Numbered from the stretch's first letter, positions 17,943-27,362 are shown. The stretch is DNA of 64,000 nucleotides from Mesorhizobium sp. NZP2298 (GCF_013170825.1 NZ_CP033365.1:6832001-6896000); one strand, 5' to 3'. Notes: generated by a model from the letters alone, not told the origin. Translations and numbers: made by a program.

Positions 17943-18440
17943 TTATCTTTGCCTCAGGGTGGACAAGGGGATCGGTGAATTGGATTTCACTGGTTTCGTC
18001 ACGACAAGGCTGTAGTATTGGTCGATCCCCAAGCCTGCCTGCAGCAATCCCTCCATGAAATCCTGATACGCAGCCATGGAAGGAGATGAAACGCGCATCA
18101 GATAATCGATCCGCCCCCCGATAGCCCAGCAGTCCAGGATTTCCGGAATCTCTTGGATCGCAGTCTCGAAGTGTCGTTGATCCTCGAGACGATGACGATC
18201 CAGAACCACCTCCACCATCACAAAAACCATGCCCCCGACGAGGGCTGGACTTAATCGCGCATAGAACCCCTCAATGATCCCTGCGACTTGAAGTACACGG
18301 AGCCGCTCGGAACAGGCCGAAGCCGAAAGGTGAACACGCTTTGCGAGCTCGCTTTTCGAAATCCGACCGTCTGACTGAATCTCTGAGAGAATCCGGACGT
18401 CCCAAGCGTCTAGTCGCACAGGATCGAGTTTCGACTTCAT
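17943..18440 (-). CDS. Lrp/AsnC-family transcriptional regulator
   Basis: This 165-residue protein has an N-terminal winged helix-turn-helix (ILSEIQSDGRISKSELAKRV then LSASACSERLRVLQVAGII) and a C-terminal ligand-binding RAM/AsnC domain (VFVMVEVVLDRHRLEDQRHF to IDQYYSLVVTKPVK). Such proteins sense amino acids and often control a neighbouring amino-acid gene. It lies 160 bp upstream of the class III aminotransferase on the same strand, so that gene is its likeliest target. The start is an ATG ending at 18440. Confidence 0.92.
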   Translation of the reverse strand: MKSKLDPVRLDAWDVRILSEIQSDGRISKSELAKRVHLSASACSERLRVLQVAGIIEGFYARLSPALVGGMVFVMVEVVLDRHRLEDQRHFETAIQEIPEILDCWAIGGRIDYLMRVSSPSMAAYQDFMEGLLQAGLGIDQYYSLVVTKPVKSNSPIPLSTLRQR

Positions 18441-18900
18441 GACCTTTTGCTCTCAAGCCGTGATCGACAGCGCAATTAGCGCCGACCAATTCTATCATCA
18501 ATTGAAGCGACCAAATGTAGTAGACGGTATCCGTTCTCGGCTCCCAACGCGCCAGTGTGGGGTTGTCGAAAGCAGGTGAGGGAGTTCGATTCATGGAAAG
18601 GCTATAGAAGCAGTTGGCTATCGCCCCACCTAACGGGGCGATGACGCAACTGAAGAGGGGTAATTGGCGGAGACCTCGTCGTAATACATAGCACTTTTTT
18701 GCATCTTCGCAGCTTAGCTGATTGGCCTCCATGGCCGGCATGATCGATGCAGTATTCACATCCGCGCATTTGGCATCGAGAGCGACTTGAAGACTTGAAG
18801 GTCTTTCTTATCTGGCTCGCCGAGGAGCTGGGCGCCAAACGATACCGCTTGTGTTACCGTTGCGGGGCGGGAGTCTGGCCGGATCGGCAGCCGGGAACAC
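18441..18900. other. 460-bp intergenic stretch, no gene seen
   Basis: This stretch lies between the Lrp gene and the end of the fumarase/mesaconase gene. Short frames here lack recognisable domains. It should contain the Lrp gene promoter. Confidence 0.4.
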
Positions 18901-20442
18901 TCAAACGCCGATGCTGCGCGCGATGCTGTCGGCCGCCATGCGCTTGCGCCACTCAAGAGGCCCGGAATTGTGAATGGAGTTTCCCTCAACATCGACAGCC
19001 ATGATGACAGGCATGTCCTGCACCTCGAATTCATGGATCGCTTCCATGCCCAGGTCTTCAAAGGCAACGATCCGTGCCGCCTTGATCGATTTTGAAATCA
19101 GGTACGCAGCGCCACCCACTGCGATGAGATAGGGCGTTCTGTGTCTCACAATCGACTCGATTGCCGCCAGGCCCCTCTCCGCTTTGCCGACCATCGCATA
19201 TAGGCCGGTCTCGGCGAGAATCTTTTCAATAAAACCGTCCATGCGGCTGGAGGTTGTCGGGCCAGCCGGCCCGACCACCTCATCCCTCACTGCGCGGACT
19301 GGTCCGACGTAGTAGATCACGCGTCCCCGCAGATCGACTGGGAGCGGCTTGCCGGCATCGATCAGATCGACCATTCGCTGGTGGGCAGCGTCTCGGCCCG
19401 TCAGCATCTTTCCGGACAAAAGAAGGGTTTCCCCGCAGCGCCACGATGCCGTCTCTTCCTTTGTGAGCGTATTGAGATTGACCCGCCGGACGCTGGTTGT
19501 GTGCAAATCCTCACCGATCTGGGGCCATTCGGTAAGGTCGGGCGGCTCAAGCCTGATGGGTCCAGAGCCGTCCAAGGTAAACGTCAGGTGCCGGTTGGCG
19601 GCGCATTGCGGAATGAGCGCCACGGGCTTGGACGCGGCGTGGGTAGGATAGGTTGCAACCTTGACATCAACGACGGTTGTCAGACCTCCGAGCCCCTGGG
19701 CTCCGATACCGAGCGCGTTAATGCGTTCATAGAGCTCAATCCGGAGTGCCTCCTCCGCGCATGACGACCCCCTGGCGAGCAGCTCCGACATGTCGATAGG
19801 CTCGTTCATGGCCTCCTTGGCCAGCAGCATCGCCTTTTCAGCGCTACCACCGATGCCGACCGAGATCAGGCCGGGTGGGCACCATCCGCTGCCAAGGGTC
19901 GAAACGGTGTCGACCACCCAGTCGGCAACGGACGCGCTGGGATTAAGGGTGGTGAAACGTGCCTTGTTTTCCGATCCGCCGCCTTTTGCGGCGATGGTGA
20001 TCTCAATCTGGTTGCCTTGCACAAGGTCGACGTGGATGACCGCCGGCGTGTTGTCACGCGTATTCACCCGCCCGGCAAGCGGATCCGAGACGATCGATGG
20101 TCGAAGGGGATTGTAGGGGTCTAGATATGCTTGGCGGACGCCCTCATTCACGAGGTCGGCGAAACTGGCCGTTGATTTGATGCGGACGCCCATGCCGACT
20201 CTTGCAAAGACCACCACAAGACCGGTATCCTGACAGATCGGGCGCCGGCCGAAGGCCGCGATTCGAGAGTTCAGCAAAATCTGCCCGATGGCGTTCTTAG
20301 CCGACGGACTCTGTTCGCGCGCGTATGCCTGCGAAAGGTACCGGATGTAGTCAGGGGGATGGTAGTACGAGATGTACTGAAGGGCGTCGCCGACGCTCTT
20401 TGTAATATCCTTGCCGGCAATGGTTCGTGTTTTTTTATTCAC
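18901..20442 (-). CDS. Class I fumarate hydratase / probable mesaconase ([4Fe-4S])
   Basis: This 513-residue, two-domain hydro-lyase is of the FumA/FumB type. The three cluster-binding cysteines are visible: Cys70 in RPICQDTG, Cys188 in GSGWCPPG and Cys280 in LIPQCAANRH. The C-terminal beta domain has GRVIYYVGPVRAV and GPAGPTTSSRMDGFIEKIL. Class I fumarases can hydrate mesaconate to (S)-citramalate as well as fumarate to malate. Here the operon neighbours include methylaspartate ammonia-lyase, which makes mesaconate, so mesaconase is the favoured role. The start is GTG (ending 20442), six bases after the aldehyde dehydrogenase stop, suggesting coupling. Substrate preference cannot be settled from the sequence. 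Confidence 0.88.
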   Translation of the reverse strand: MNKKTRTIAGKDITKSVGDALQYISYYHPPDYIRYLSQAYAREQSPSAKNAIGQILLNSRIAAFGRRPICQDTGLVVVFARVGMGVRIKSTASFADLVNEGVRQAYLDPYNPLRPSIVSDPLAGRVNTRDNTPAVIHVDLVQGNQIEITIAAKGGGSENKARFTTLNPSASVADWVVDTVSTLGSGWCPPGLISVGIGGSAEKAMLLAKEAMNEPIDMSELLARGSSCAEEALRIELYERINALGIGAQGLGGLTTVVDVKVATYPTHAASKPVALIPQCAANRHLTFTLDGSGPIRLEPPDLTEWPQIGEDLHTTSVRRVNLNTLTKEETASWRCGETLLLSGKMLTGRDAAHQRMVDLIDAGKPLPVDLRGRVIYYVGPVRAVRDEVVGPAGPTTSSRMDGFIEKILAETGLYAMVGKAERGLAAIESIVRHRTPYLIAVGGAAYLISKSIKAARIVAFEDLGMEAIHEFEVQDMPVIMAVDVEGNSIHNSGPLEWRKRMAADSIARSIGV

Positions 20443-20448
20443 CGAATC

Positions 20449-21882
20449 TCATCCGAATGACCCAAGCCCGTTGACCAATTTCAGGCTTTGGAAGCTCCGC
20501 AATCCCTGCTCGCCCCCCTCATATCCATAGCCGCTTTGTTTGACGCCACCATATGGTGCATCTGCGGAAACCCCTTTCAGGTAATTTACACTGATCGCGC
20601 CTGCCGAAAGACCGCCGATCAGCGCCCGTTTCGCATCGGTGGCGCCGGTGAAGAAGTAGGCAGCCAAGCCATACTCAGTGGCGTTGGCTTCTTCGATCGC
20701 CTCCTCGATCGTGTCGAACGGCGCCACGGTGAGAATCGGCCCGAACGGTTCATCATGAAGCACTTTCGCATCCTTTGGCACCCCTGTCAGGATGGTCGGT
20801 GGCCAGTAAAAACCCGGCTGGTCGAGGCGGGTGCCGCCGGTTTCGATGCGGGCGCCGCGATCGACCGCATCCTCGATCAGACGATGCATGGCCTCGACTC
20901 GGCGTGCGTTCGCCATTGGGCCCATCTCCGTCGCCGGGTCGTCCGGTGGGCCGATCTTGATCTTGCGAGCGGCTTCCGTCATCCGGGACAGAAATTCCTC
21001 ATAGAGGGTCCGCGCGACGAGGATCCTGCTGGGCGCATTGCAGCTTTGACCCGCGCACTCGAACTTGTATTCCGTGACTGCCGGTATAGCTTTTGCCAGG
21101 TCGGCATCCTCGCATACAACGACCGGGGAGTGCCCACCGAGTTCAAGAATGCACCGCTGCAAGTTATTCGCGGCGAGCTTGGCGAGCTGTTTTCCAACCT
21201 CGGTAGAGCCCGTGAAAGTTAGAACCTTGACGATCGGCGAGCTGAGGAGATGCCGGGATATTTGCACCGGAACGCCAAAGACGAGATTGACTACGCCCTC
21301 CGGGAGACCCGCTTGTCGCAAGGCCGCGACGAAATGGACAGCCGCGCTTGGTGTCTCTTCAGCTCCTTTGAGGATCACCGGGCAGCCTGCCGCCAAAGCA
21401 GGGGCGAGCTTGCGGGCGATGAGAACGGCGGGATAGTTCCAAGGCGTGAAGGCAGCAACGACGCCAAGGGACTCCGGTACGATCATCCGGTTCGGGCCCA
21501 TCGGAATAGGGGCCGACAGCTCTTCGGCGTGGGTGCCGTTCCACTCCAGTGTTTCGACAGCGCGCGCGTACTCACCTGTCGCTTCGGCAATCGTCTTTCC
21601 CTGTTCGGCCGACAAATCCTTCGCTGCGTCTCCCACCTTCGTGGCAAGGATCCTGGCGGCCGCCATAAGGATCTCGCCGCGCTCTTTTGCAGGCCGTGAG
21701 GACCAAGCCCGGCGGCTGCGTTCTGCAGAAGCGAGGGCCTCATCCAGATCCGACGCTGAAGCCGCGGCCACCGAGCCAAATACCTTCTCTGTCGCCGGGT
21801 TGGTTACCGGCAGAGTAATTCCGTCACTACCAGCTCGCCACCTGCCATTGATGAAAAGCTGATAGCTCGTGGCGTTGGACAT
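20449..21882 (-). CDS. NAD(P)-dependent aldehyde dehydrogenase (succinate-semialdehyde type)
   Basis: This is an aldehyde dehydrogenase of 477 residues. It has the general-base motif LELGGHSPVVVCEDADL, the nucleophile Cys in FECAGQSCNAPSR, and the cofactor site VVAAFTPWNYPAVLIARKLA with FTGSTEVGKQLA. The C-terminal GVSADAPYGGVKQSGYGYEG resembles GabD/AldH-type semialdehyde dehydrogenases. It immediately precedes the mesaconase gene and follows the LysR gene. It may oxidise a semialdehyde produced by the class III aminotransferase. Exact substrate and cofactor are not decided by the sequence. Confidence 0.9.
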   Translation of the reverse strand: MSNATSYQLFINGRWRAGSDGITLPVTNPATEKVFGSVAAASASDLDEALASAERSRRAWSSRPAKERGEILMAAARILATKVGDAAKDLSAEQGKTIAEATGEYARAVETLEWNGTHAEELSAPIPMGPNRMIVPESLGVVAAFTPWNYPAVLIARKLAPALAAGCPVILKGAEETPSAAVHFVAALRQAGLPEGVVNLVFGVPVQISRHLLSSPIVKVLTFTGSTEVGKQLAKLAANNLQRCILELGGHSPVVVCEDADLAKAIPAVTEYKFECAGQSCNAPSRILVARTLYEEFLSRMTEAARKIKIGPPDDPATEMGPMANARRVEAMHRLIEDAVDRGARIETGGTRLDQPGFYWPPTILTGVPKDAKVLHDEPFGPILTVAPFDTIEEAIEEANATEYGLAAYFFTGATDAKRALIGGLSAGAISVNYLKGVSADAPYGGVKQSGYGYEGGEQGLRSFQSLKLVNGLGSFG

Positions 21883-22081
21883 CGCATTCTCCGCTTGACT
21901 GTATTCCTGCCAGTGACCAGCCTATATCCGGACCATGGTCTCGCTTCTCTGCAGTTTCATCGCAATGGTCACGCCCGGTCAAATATGGAATATCGACCAA
22001 AACCATCTCGAATACAGATTGATACGGCTCAGGCAGTCGCGGAGGAGCGGTAGCTCCCGGAACTTGGCTTGAAGGATGTGC

Positions 22082-23008
22082 CTAAGCCCGGTCCGGAGCC
22101 GTGGCCGACCAGTGCCTGCTCTCGATCAATGTCCTGACGACCTTGGGGATCAGCTTGCGGACCGCAGAAACGGCTGGAGAGCGCTCATCTTTCGGGTTGA
22201 CGGCAAGCACAACGGAACGGGTGATCACTGGATCAATGATTTTAACCGTCCGGACTTGGCCTTGAGACGCCTCTTTCTGAATGGCTGACGGGGTAAGAAT
22301 AGAATAGGCCTTTCCTTCCATGACCATATTGATGATCGTAGAAAGGGAGTCGACTTCGAATCTTACGTCAAGCACACAACCATGTTGCGCAACGACATCA
22401 GCCACCGAACGCCTGACATTGTTGTTGCGCATCGGAACCGCCAGCGGAAACTCGTGCAGGTCGGCGAGCGGTATCGACTCTTCGAAAGGCGGTTCACCCG
22501 GCGGCACCACCAGGCAAAACTCTTCGCGGGCCAGCACCGTCATTTGCCCCACGCTCTCGGCAGTGCGGTAGAGGACAGCCAGATTGAAGCGGCCAGCAGC
22601 CATCCACTCCTCCAGCGGTCCCGTCATGCCCTCGATCATCTTAAGTGAGATCCTCGGCAATTCGCTCCTTATGGATTCAAGCAGGGGACCGCTAAGGACG
22701 CGAGCGGCTCCGGACGGAATGCCAATGGTCACCTCTCCAGAAGGAGCAGCCACCGTGTTGGTCAGTTCCGTCTCAGTGAGTTGAATTTCCTTAAGGATGC
22801 TCCGACCGCGCTCAAGCAATTTTGCACCGGACGCCGTGACGCTGACGCCCGTTCTGTCGCGTACCAGCAGCTGGGTGCCGAATCCTTCCTCCAATTGACG
22901 CACATGCAGACTTAGAGCGCTTTGAGCAACGTTAAGGATCGCAGCTGCCTTCGTGAAGCTGCCAGCTTCCACTACGCCGACAAAGTATTTTAACTGCCTG
23001 ATATCCAC
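22082..23008 (-). CDS. LysR-family transcriptional regulator
   Basis: This 308-residue regulator has the N-terminal HTH (QLKYFVGVVEAGSFTKAAAI then LNVAQSALSLHVRQLEEGFG) and a LysR substrate-binding domain with two lobes (VTIGIPSGAARVLSGPLLES onward). The start codon is GTG ending at 23008. It resembles Nac/CynR-like members in the PSGEVTIGIPSGAA segment. It sits inside the methylaspartate gene block on the same strand, with the lyase and CoA-transferase upstream and the aldehyde dehydrogenase downstream. It is therefore the natural candidate to control this pathway. The inducer is unknown. Confidence 0.92.
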   Translation of the reverse strand: MDIRQLKYFVGVVEAGSFTKAAAILNVAQSALSLHVRQLEEGFGTQLLVRDRTGVSVTASGAKLLERGRSILKEIQLTETELTNTVAAPSGEVTIGIPSGAARVLSGPLLESIRSELPRISLKMIEGMTGPLEEWMAAGRFNLAVLYRTAESVGQMTVLAREEFCLVVPPGEPPFEESIPLADLHEFPLAVPMRNNNVRRSVADVVAQHGCVLDVRFEVDSLSTIINMVMEGKAYSILTPSAIQKEASQGQVRTVKIIDPVITRSVVLAVNPKDERSPAVSAVRKLIPKVVRTLIESRHWSATAPDRA

Positions 23009-23134
23009 GGTTTAACCCAACTGAGGCACTCTCCCCAGTCCCTTCGTATTTATCTCGAAACAAGATGGCGAGCAAGTAATACTTGCCGAGCCCACACCGG
23101 GAAGGTTCCCGGTCGACCATTGACCGGAGGTAGG

Positions 23135-24037
23135 TCAGTTGCTGCCGGCGAGGGCCAGGATTTCGTGAGCGCGCCGCACCACCGGCGGGTCAATCATCTT
23201 GCCATCCACCGCGAATGCAGACAGCCCGCGGGCGACGGCATCGCTTTCCGCCGCGACGACACAGCGGGCCCATGCGATTTCCTGTGCGCTTGGCGAGAAA
23301 GCCTCATTGAATATGGCCACCTGTGTCGGATGGATCGCCAAAGCTCCGGCAAAGCCAAGCCGCCGCGCATGCGCCGCAGCTTCACGAAGTTTACCAGTGT
23401 CCGAGAATTCGCCGATGCTCCCTATGAAGCCCAGCGGGAGCAACCCGGCCGCACGGGCGGCAAAAAGAACGGAAAGGTTCGGCGCCAAGAGGAGGTCAAA
23501 ATCCGGGGCGCCGCCGACAGCGGCACTGAAGTCTTCAGGACCAAGCGCCATTGCAACCATCCTGGGATGGGCCGACGCAATGGCCGCGAGTCTTTGCAAC
23601 GCGGTTGGCGTCTCGATCTGGGCGAGGAACCGGATGCGTCCCAGCGCTAGATTTCTTTCTCGTTCAAGGTCCGATACCGCATTCGCGATCTCTGATACCC
23701 ACTCTGCCGACTCCACCTTGGGAAGAACAAGGGCGTCAACACCTTCCATTACGGCTGCATCGAGATCGGCCGCCAAGGCGCGCAAACCACGATTCACGCG
23801 GACCAAAACCGATTTGCCCATGCGGCCCGCCTTTGCCACGGATGCAGAAAGCTGCCGCCGTGACTCACCCTTCTGATCCTGGGGAACGGAGTCCTCGAGG
23901 TCGAGTATGACGCCATCTGCACCGCGCTCATGAGCAGTCTCCACAAAGCGCGGAACGTGAGCGGGAACGAAGAGCAGGGATTTCCATCGGGGTACAGACA
24001 TCGCGCGTTCAACGGCCGGTACGATGTCCCTGATCAT
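23135..24037 (-). CDS. HpcH/CitE-family lyase, probable citramalyl-CoA (or malyl-CoA) lyase
   Basis: This 300-residue TIM-barrel lyase belongs to the CitE/HpcH superfamily. The N-terminus (VPRWKSLLFVPAHVPRFVE) and the metal-site motifs VILDLEDSVP, FLAQIETPTAL and MALGPEDFSAAVGG are typical of CitE-like CoA-ester lyases. GALAIHPTQVAIFNEAFSP is the conserved C-terminal motif. The ATG ending at 24037 is chosen because GGAGG lies eight bases before it. It follows a CoA-transferase and the methylaspartate ammonia-lyase. Together these would activate citramalate and cleave citramalyl-CoA to acetyl-CoA and pyruvate. Malyl-CoA cleavage is the main alternative. Confidence 0.88.
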   Translation of the reverse strand: MIRDIVPAVERAMSVPRWKSLLFVPAHVPRFVETAHERGADGVILDLEDSVPQDQKGESRRQLSASVAKAGRMGKSVLVRVNRGLRALAADLDAAVMEGVDALVLPKVESAEWVSEIANAVSDLERERNLALGRIRFLAQIETPTALQRLAAIASAHPRMVAMALGPEDFSAAVGGAPDFDLLLAPNLSVLFAARAAGLLPLGFIGSIGEFSDTGKLREAAAHARRLGFAGALAIHPTQVAIFNEAFSPSAQEIAWARCVVAAESDAVARGLSAFAVDGKMIDPPVVRRAHEILALAGSN

Positions 24038-24164
24038 GGAGTCGCCTCCGCGGTCGATTTTAGCGAGGGCGGTGGCAGCGAGCTTGCTGGGCGGCCGATG
24101 CACTGCGATGGCAAGCAGGCACGCTCCGTCGCGAGCGCGCGCACCTTACCGACAAGATGCGCGC

Positions 24165-25316
24165 TCACGCTGACGCGGCTCTTTCGCGCAAACGCCCCAG
24201 AACCTCTTCCCGGACAGTCTCCGTATGAGCGCCAAGAGCCGGAACGGGGCGAAGCGAGGGGCGCTCCGAGTTGAAGATCGCCGCCGGCGCTATCGCCTCG
24301 ACAGTTCCTTCGGGCGTGCCAATCTCGACCCTACGAAGGTGGGGATGCTTTGAAACATCCGCCACTTCGTTAAGGCGCCCATATGCCAGACCGGCCGCCT
24401 CAAGCTCCTGCATTGCTTCGTGGCAGGACAGTTCGGAAAACCGCCGTTCAATGATCTCATCAAGTTGCGCACGATGACCGAGGCGCTCCATATTATCGGC
24501 AAAACCAGGTGTGCGTGTGAGCTCCGGCTGCTTCAAGAATTCTCCGCAGAAGTTTACCCATTCGCGGTCATTCTGAACCGAAAAGATGACGTCTTTGCCA
24601 TCGGCGCAACGATAGGCGCCATACGGCGCCAGCGACGGGTGTCTCACACCGGCGCGTACTGTGTGGTAGCTGCTGTGGTCGTGTTGCAGAACCGGTACAT
24701 TCATCCAGTCGGCGACGGCATCGAACAGTGACACCTGGATGCTTGCCCCCTCGCCGGTGACCTCGCGGTGATAGAGCGCCTGAAGAATGGCGCTATGTGC
24801 TGTCATCCCTGCCGAGATGTCGCAAACCGATACCCCGACACGCGCAGGCCCTTGTTGGGTGCCGGTGATCGCGCATAGACCTGTTTCGGCCTGGACGATG
24901 AGATCGTAAGCCTTCAAGTGGGAATACGGCCCTGTCTCCCCGAACCCAGAGATGTCGCAGGTGATCAGCCGCGGAAAACCTCGACGGAGATCCGCAGACC
25001 CGAAACCCAGTTTTTCGATGCTGCCCGGCTTTAGATTCTGGATAAAGACGTCAGCCACGGCGATGAGTGATTCCAGGACGGCACGATCTGCCTCTGACCT
25101 TAGGTCCAGGCAAACCGACTCCTTACCCCGGTTGAGCCAGACGAAGTACGCGCTCTGTCCCCGTACCAGCTTGTCGTAGTTTCGGGCAAAGTCCCCTTCG
25201 GGCCTTTCGACTTTGATGACTCTGGCGCCGGCGTCCGCAAGCCGAGACGATGCATAGGGCGCGGCCACGGCCTGCTCCACGGCAACGACGGTGATCCCCT
25301 CAAGGCTGTTCTGCAT
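24165..25316 (-). CDS. CaiB/BaiF-family (class III) CoA-transferase
   Basis: This 383-residue protein is of the CaiB/BaiF family, which moves CoA between acyl groups. It begins NSLEGITVVAVEQAVAAPYA, with the nucleotide-loop-like SSRLADAGARVIKVERPEGD. The FVWLNRGKESVCLDLRSEAD motif and the catalytic-Asp region (QVSLFDAVADWMNV) follow. The ATG ending at 25316 fits the family start; a longer frame reaches back into the lyase gene. It lies 20 bp after the methylaspartate ammonia-lyase and 127 bp before the CitE-type lyase. A succinyl-CoA:citramalate CoA-transferase role is inferred from this order. Confidence 0.88.
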   Translation of the reverse strand: MQNSLEGITVVAVEQAVAAPYASSRLADAGARVIKVERPEGDFARNYDKLVRGQSAYFVWLNRGKESVCLDLRSEADRAVLESLIAVADVFIQNLKPGSIEKLGFGSADLRRGFPRLITCDISGFGETGPYSHLKAYDLIVQAETGLCAITGTQQGPARVGVSVCDISAGMTAHSAILQALYHREVTGEGASIQVSLFDAVADWMNVPVLQHDHSSYHTVRAGVRHPSLAPYGAYRCADGKDVIFSVQNDREWVNFCGEFLKQPELTRTPGFADNMERLGHRAQLDEIIERRFSELSCHEAMQELEAAGLAYGRLNEVADVSKHPHLRRVEIGTPEGTVEAIAPAAIFNSERPSLRPVPALGAHTETVREEVLGRLRERAASA

Positions 25317-25336
25317 GCGGCACCCGCGCTTTTCAA

Positions 25337-26587
25337 CTAACGATTTCGGTTTTGAGCCCGACGACGGTTCAGCATCGCGAACAACCGGTTCTGTTCGTTC
25401 CCGACGATCGAGAATCCCTCGTCGACTCCCATTCCGGGCTTTGCGAGCATCATGTCCGCCTGTGTCGCAACCGATACGTGAACCGAAGCCCGGGCGGAGA
25501 GATCCGTCTCCGTGCAACTTCCTCCGACATAAGCTCCCACCTTGTTCGCCTTGCAGAGGAGAACGGCACGCGCCGTATCGGCAATTGAGCCGACATCGGG
25601 GGTCTTGATTTGGACGAGATGCGTGGCTTTCGCTTCGGCAAAGAGCCGAATATCCTCAAGCGTATTGCATCTCTCATCCACGACAATGCGTGCGTTGGAA
25701 CCCCGGTTGTCCAAAATCGATACAATCTTGGCGTAGTTCTCAATTTGAGCTTGCGTCGAACCAAAATCCGCGGGGGACTCAACGTTCAGCGTGAAATCCG
25801 GGACGGTGTCTGCAACCTTGCAGATAAAGTCGGCGATCCGTTGCGGCTCCAGGCCGATTTCCTGGCCGATCCAGCCATACACATCGAAATGCAAGACCGG
25901 ATGATACCCCGGGCGGCCGATTTCGCGGGTGCGCTTTGCAACCCACTTAACGAACTCCATGAAGGTCTGGCCGTGAGCGCCGAATTTTGCCCGTGAGTTG
26001 ATCAGGCCGTGGGGGAGCACATCCACCGACTTCAAAATCATCTTGTCTACGTTGACTTCGCGAGCATCGCCGCCCTGACAGTAAATAGGGACCCTGCGCG
26101 TTGGCAGTGGCAGATCAAACTCCGCACAAACGGTTTCCGCCATCGTCTTGCGCGTAATATGGGCGGCCGCGCGAAGAAGCGTCTGGCTGACGCCATACTC
26201 AACAGCGAGCGGTAACCGCTGATGTTCGACGGGTTCAAAAACCTTCGCGCAAGAATCACAAAACAGAGAGGCATCGACATCAAGAAGCCGTGGTGCGATA
26301 ACGCGTGACGTTAAATCTGAGATTAGATCGGTGTCAAACAGAGGATCGCGTCCACCGGCACCAGAGTACTGGACGTTCATCATGTCACCCCAAACAACGG
26401 TGTCGTCGGCAAGGACGAGCCCAATGCTGAGCGAAGATGCCGGAATGCGAATGGACGTGAACCCCGGCGTTGTCGGTTCGTTGACATAGATGAAACCGTC
26501 CTGGGTTGCGCCTGCCCTGATTGCAGCCTGGTCGTCATAGAAAAATGCGCCATTGCCAGGCGCGAGGAGGACATCTTTGATCTGCAC
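25337..26587 (-). CDS. 3-methylaspartate ammonia-lyase
   Basis: This 416-residue enolase-superfamily enzyme removes ammonia from (2S,3S)-3-methylaspartate to give mesaconate. Family landmarks are present: DVLLAPGNGAFFYDDQAAIR at the N-terminus and the acid His in KFGAHGQTFMEFV. The Mg ligands lie in LHFDVYGWIG (Asp), LNVESPADFG (Glu) and IVVDERCNT (Asp), and the base Lys in LVQIKTPDVG. The start is GTG (ending 26587), with GAGCGAAG before it. It is the first gene of the presumed pathway operon. Glutamate mutase, which makes methylaspartate in the fermentative route, is not in this window, so the source of substrate is open. Confidence 0.92.
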   Translation of the reverse strand: MQIKDVLLAPGNGAFFYDDQAAIRAGATQDGFIYVNEPTTPGFTSIRIPASSLSIGLVLADDTVVWGDMMNVQYSGAGGRDPLFDTDLISDLTSRVIAPRLLDVDASLFCDSCAKVFEPVEHQRLPLAVEYGVSQTLLRAAAHITRKTMAETVCAEFDLPLPTRRVPIYCQGGDAREVNVDKMILKSVDVLPHGLINSRAKFGAHGQTFMEFVKWVAKRTREIGRPGYHPVLHFDVYGWIGQEIGLEPQRIADFICKVADTVPDFTLNVESPADFGSTQAQIENYAKIVSILDNRGSNARIVVDERCNTLEDIRLFAEAKATHLVQIKTPDVGSIADTARAVLLCKANKVGAYVGGSCTETDLSARASVHVSVATQADMMLAKPGMGVDEGFSIVGNEQNRLFAMLNRRRAQNRNR

Positions 26588-26734
26588 TTCGCTTCGCTCA
26601 ATTCTTTTTCCGGATGGCGTTCTCGGCGGATGCCGTTTGATCCACTACCTGCCAACTATGGCCACTTGGCGTTGAGTTCGCCAATATAATGTCCCGGACA
26701 GTACCATCGCGTTTTCAGATGGCTGGTACCCGCC

Positions 26735-26990
26735 CTAATGAAAACTCTGTCGCTCTAACGCATTATACTGAGAACAGTGGTCTTTCGAGCCGAAACGAGC
26801 GTAAAGTTGAAAGAGCCATGGCTGTATGCGGATATCGCCCGTGCATAGGCGACGTGCGGGCAGACACGCTCGCCGAAACGCTTCCAATACGCTGGTATCC
26901 GAGGCAAAGGCCGAGAATAGGCACGCCAACCTGAAGGTTCCGCACTACGCCGGTAGATGTTCCGGCCTCTTGGAGTGCAGGGACCACGGG
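26735..26990 (-). pseudogene. Class I glutamine amidotransferase (TrpG/PabA) fragment
   Basis: Pieces of a TrpG/PabA-like amidotransferase occur in order over about 250 bp. They are LSRGPCTP, then EAGTSTGVVRNLQVGVPILG with the catalytic Cys motif LGLCLGYQRIG, then FGERV, and a weak SQYNAL near the expected RYHSL motif. Several frameshifts separate them and the N-terminal third is absent. The fragment abuts the truncated IS66 tnpC, so the IS66 probably landed in or next to this gene. The family assignment rests on the GLCLGYQ motif and order only. Confidence 0.5.
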
Positions 26991-27362
26991 ACAACGGCTC
27001 GCGAACGACCCGCGTGCGCGGCAGGTTGGGGTTGAGCTTGCGCACCGGCAACACCCGCACCTTGTCGGTGTCAGCGACGATGGGCAGCTCGATATCGGCC
27101 CGCTGGCGGCGAAATCGGTCTCGAGATCCTCGAGTTCGAGCCGCATCTGGCCCAGCTTCTCGGACGAACGGCCGAAGGCCTTGCGGTTGAAGCGATCGAT
27201 CTGCAGCTGCAGGCGCTGGATGCGAAGTGCCGCCTCGGCGCGCTCTCTTCGAAGCTGCTCATCGCGTTGGGCGATGGTGATGTCACGGGCAGAAACGGCC
27301 GCTCCCAGAAGCGCAATCCGGGCGAAGAAATCAGCGTTGAGGGAGCTTGTTTCGACACCCAA
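26991..27362 (-). pseudogene. IS66 TnpC, N-terminal fragment
   Basis: The frame holds the coiled-coil N-terminus of the IS66 main transposase (LRRERAEAALRIQRLQLQID) and the hallmark FNRKAFGRSSEKLGQMRLEL. It then breaks; ADIELPIVADTDKVRVLPVR continues in another frame. The DDE catalytic domain is missing because the gene ends in the TrpG-like fragment. The likely start is TTG, ending at 27362. It follows the TnpB 3' end by ~70 bp, the normal IS66 gene order. Confidence 0.75.
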
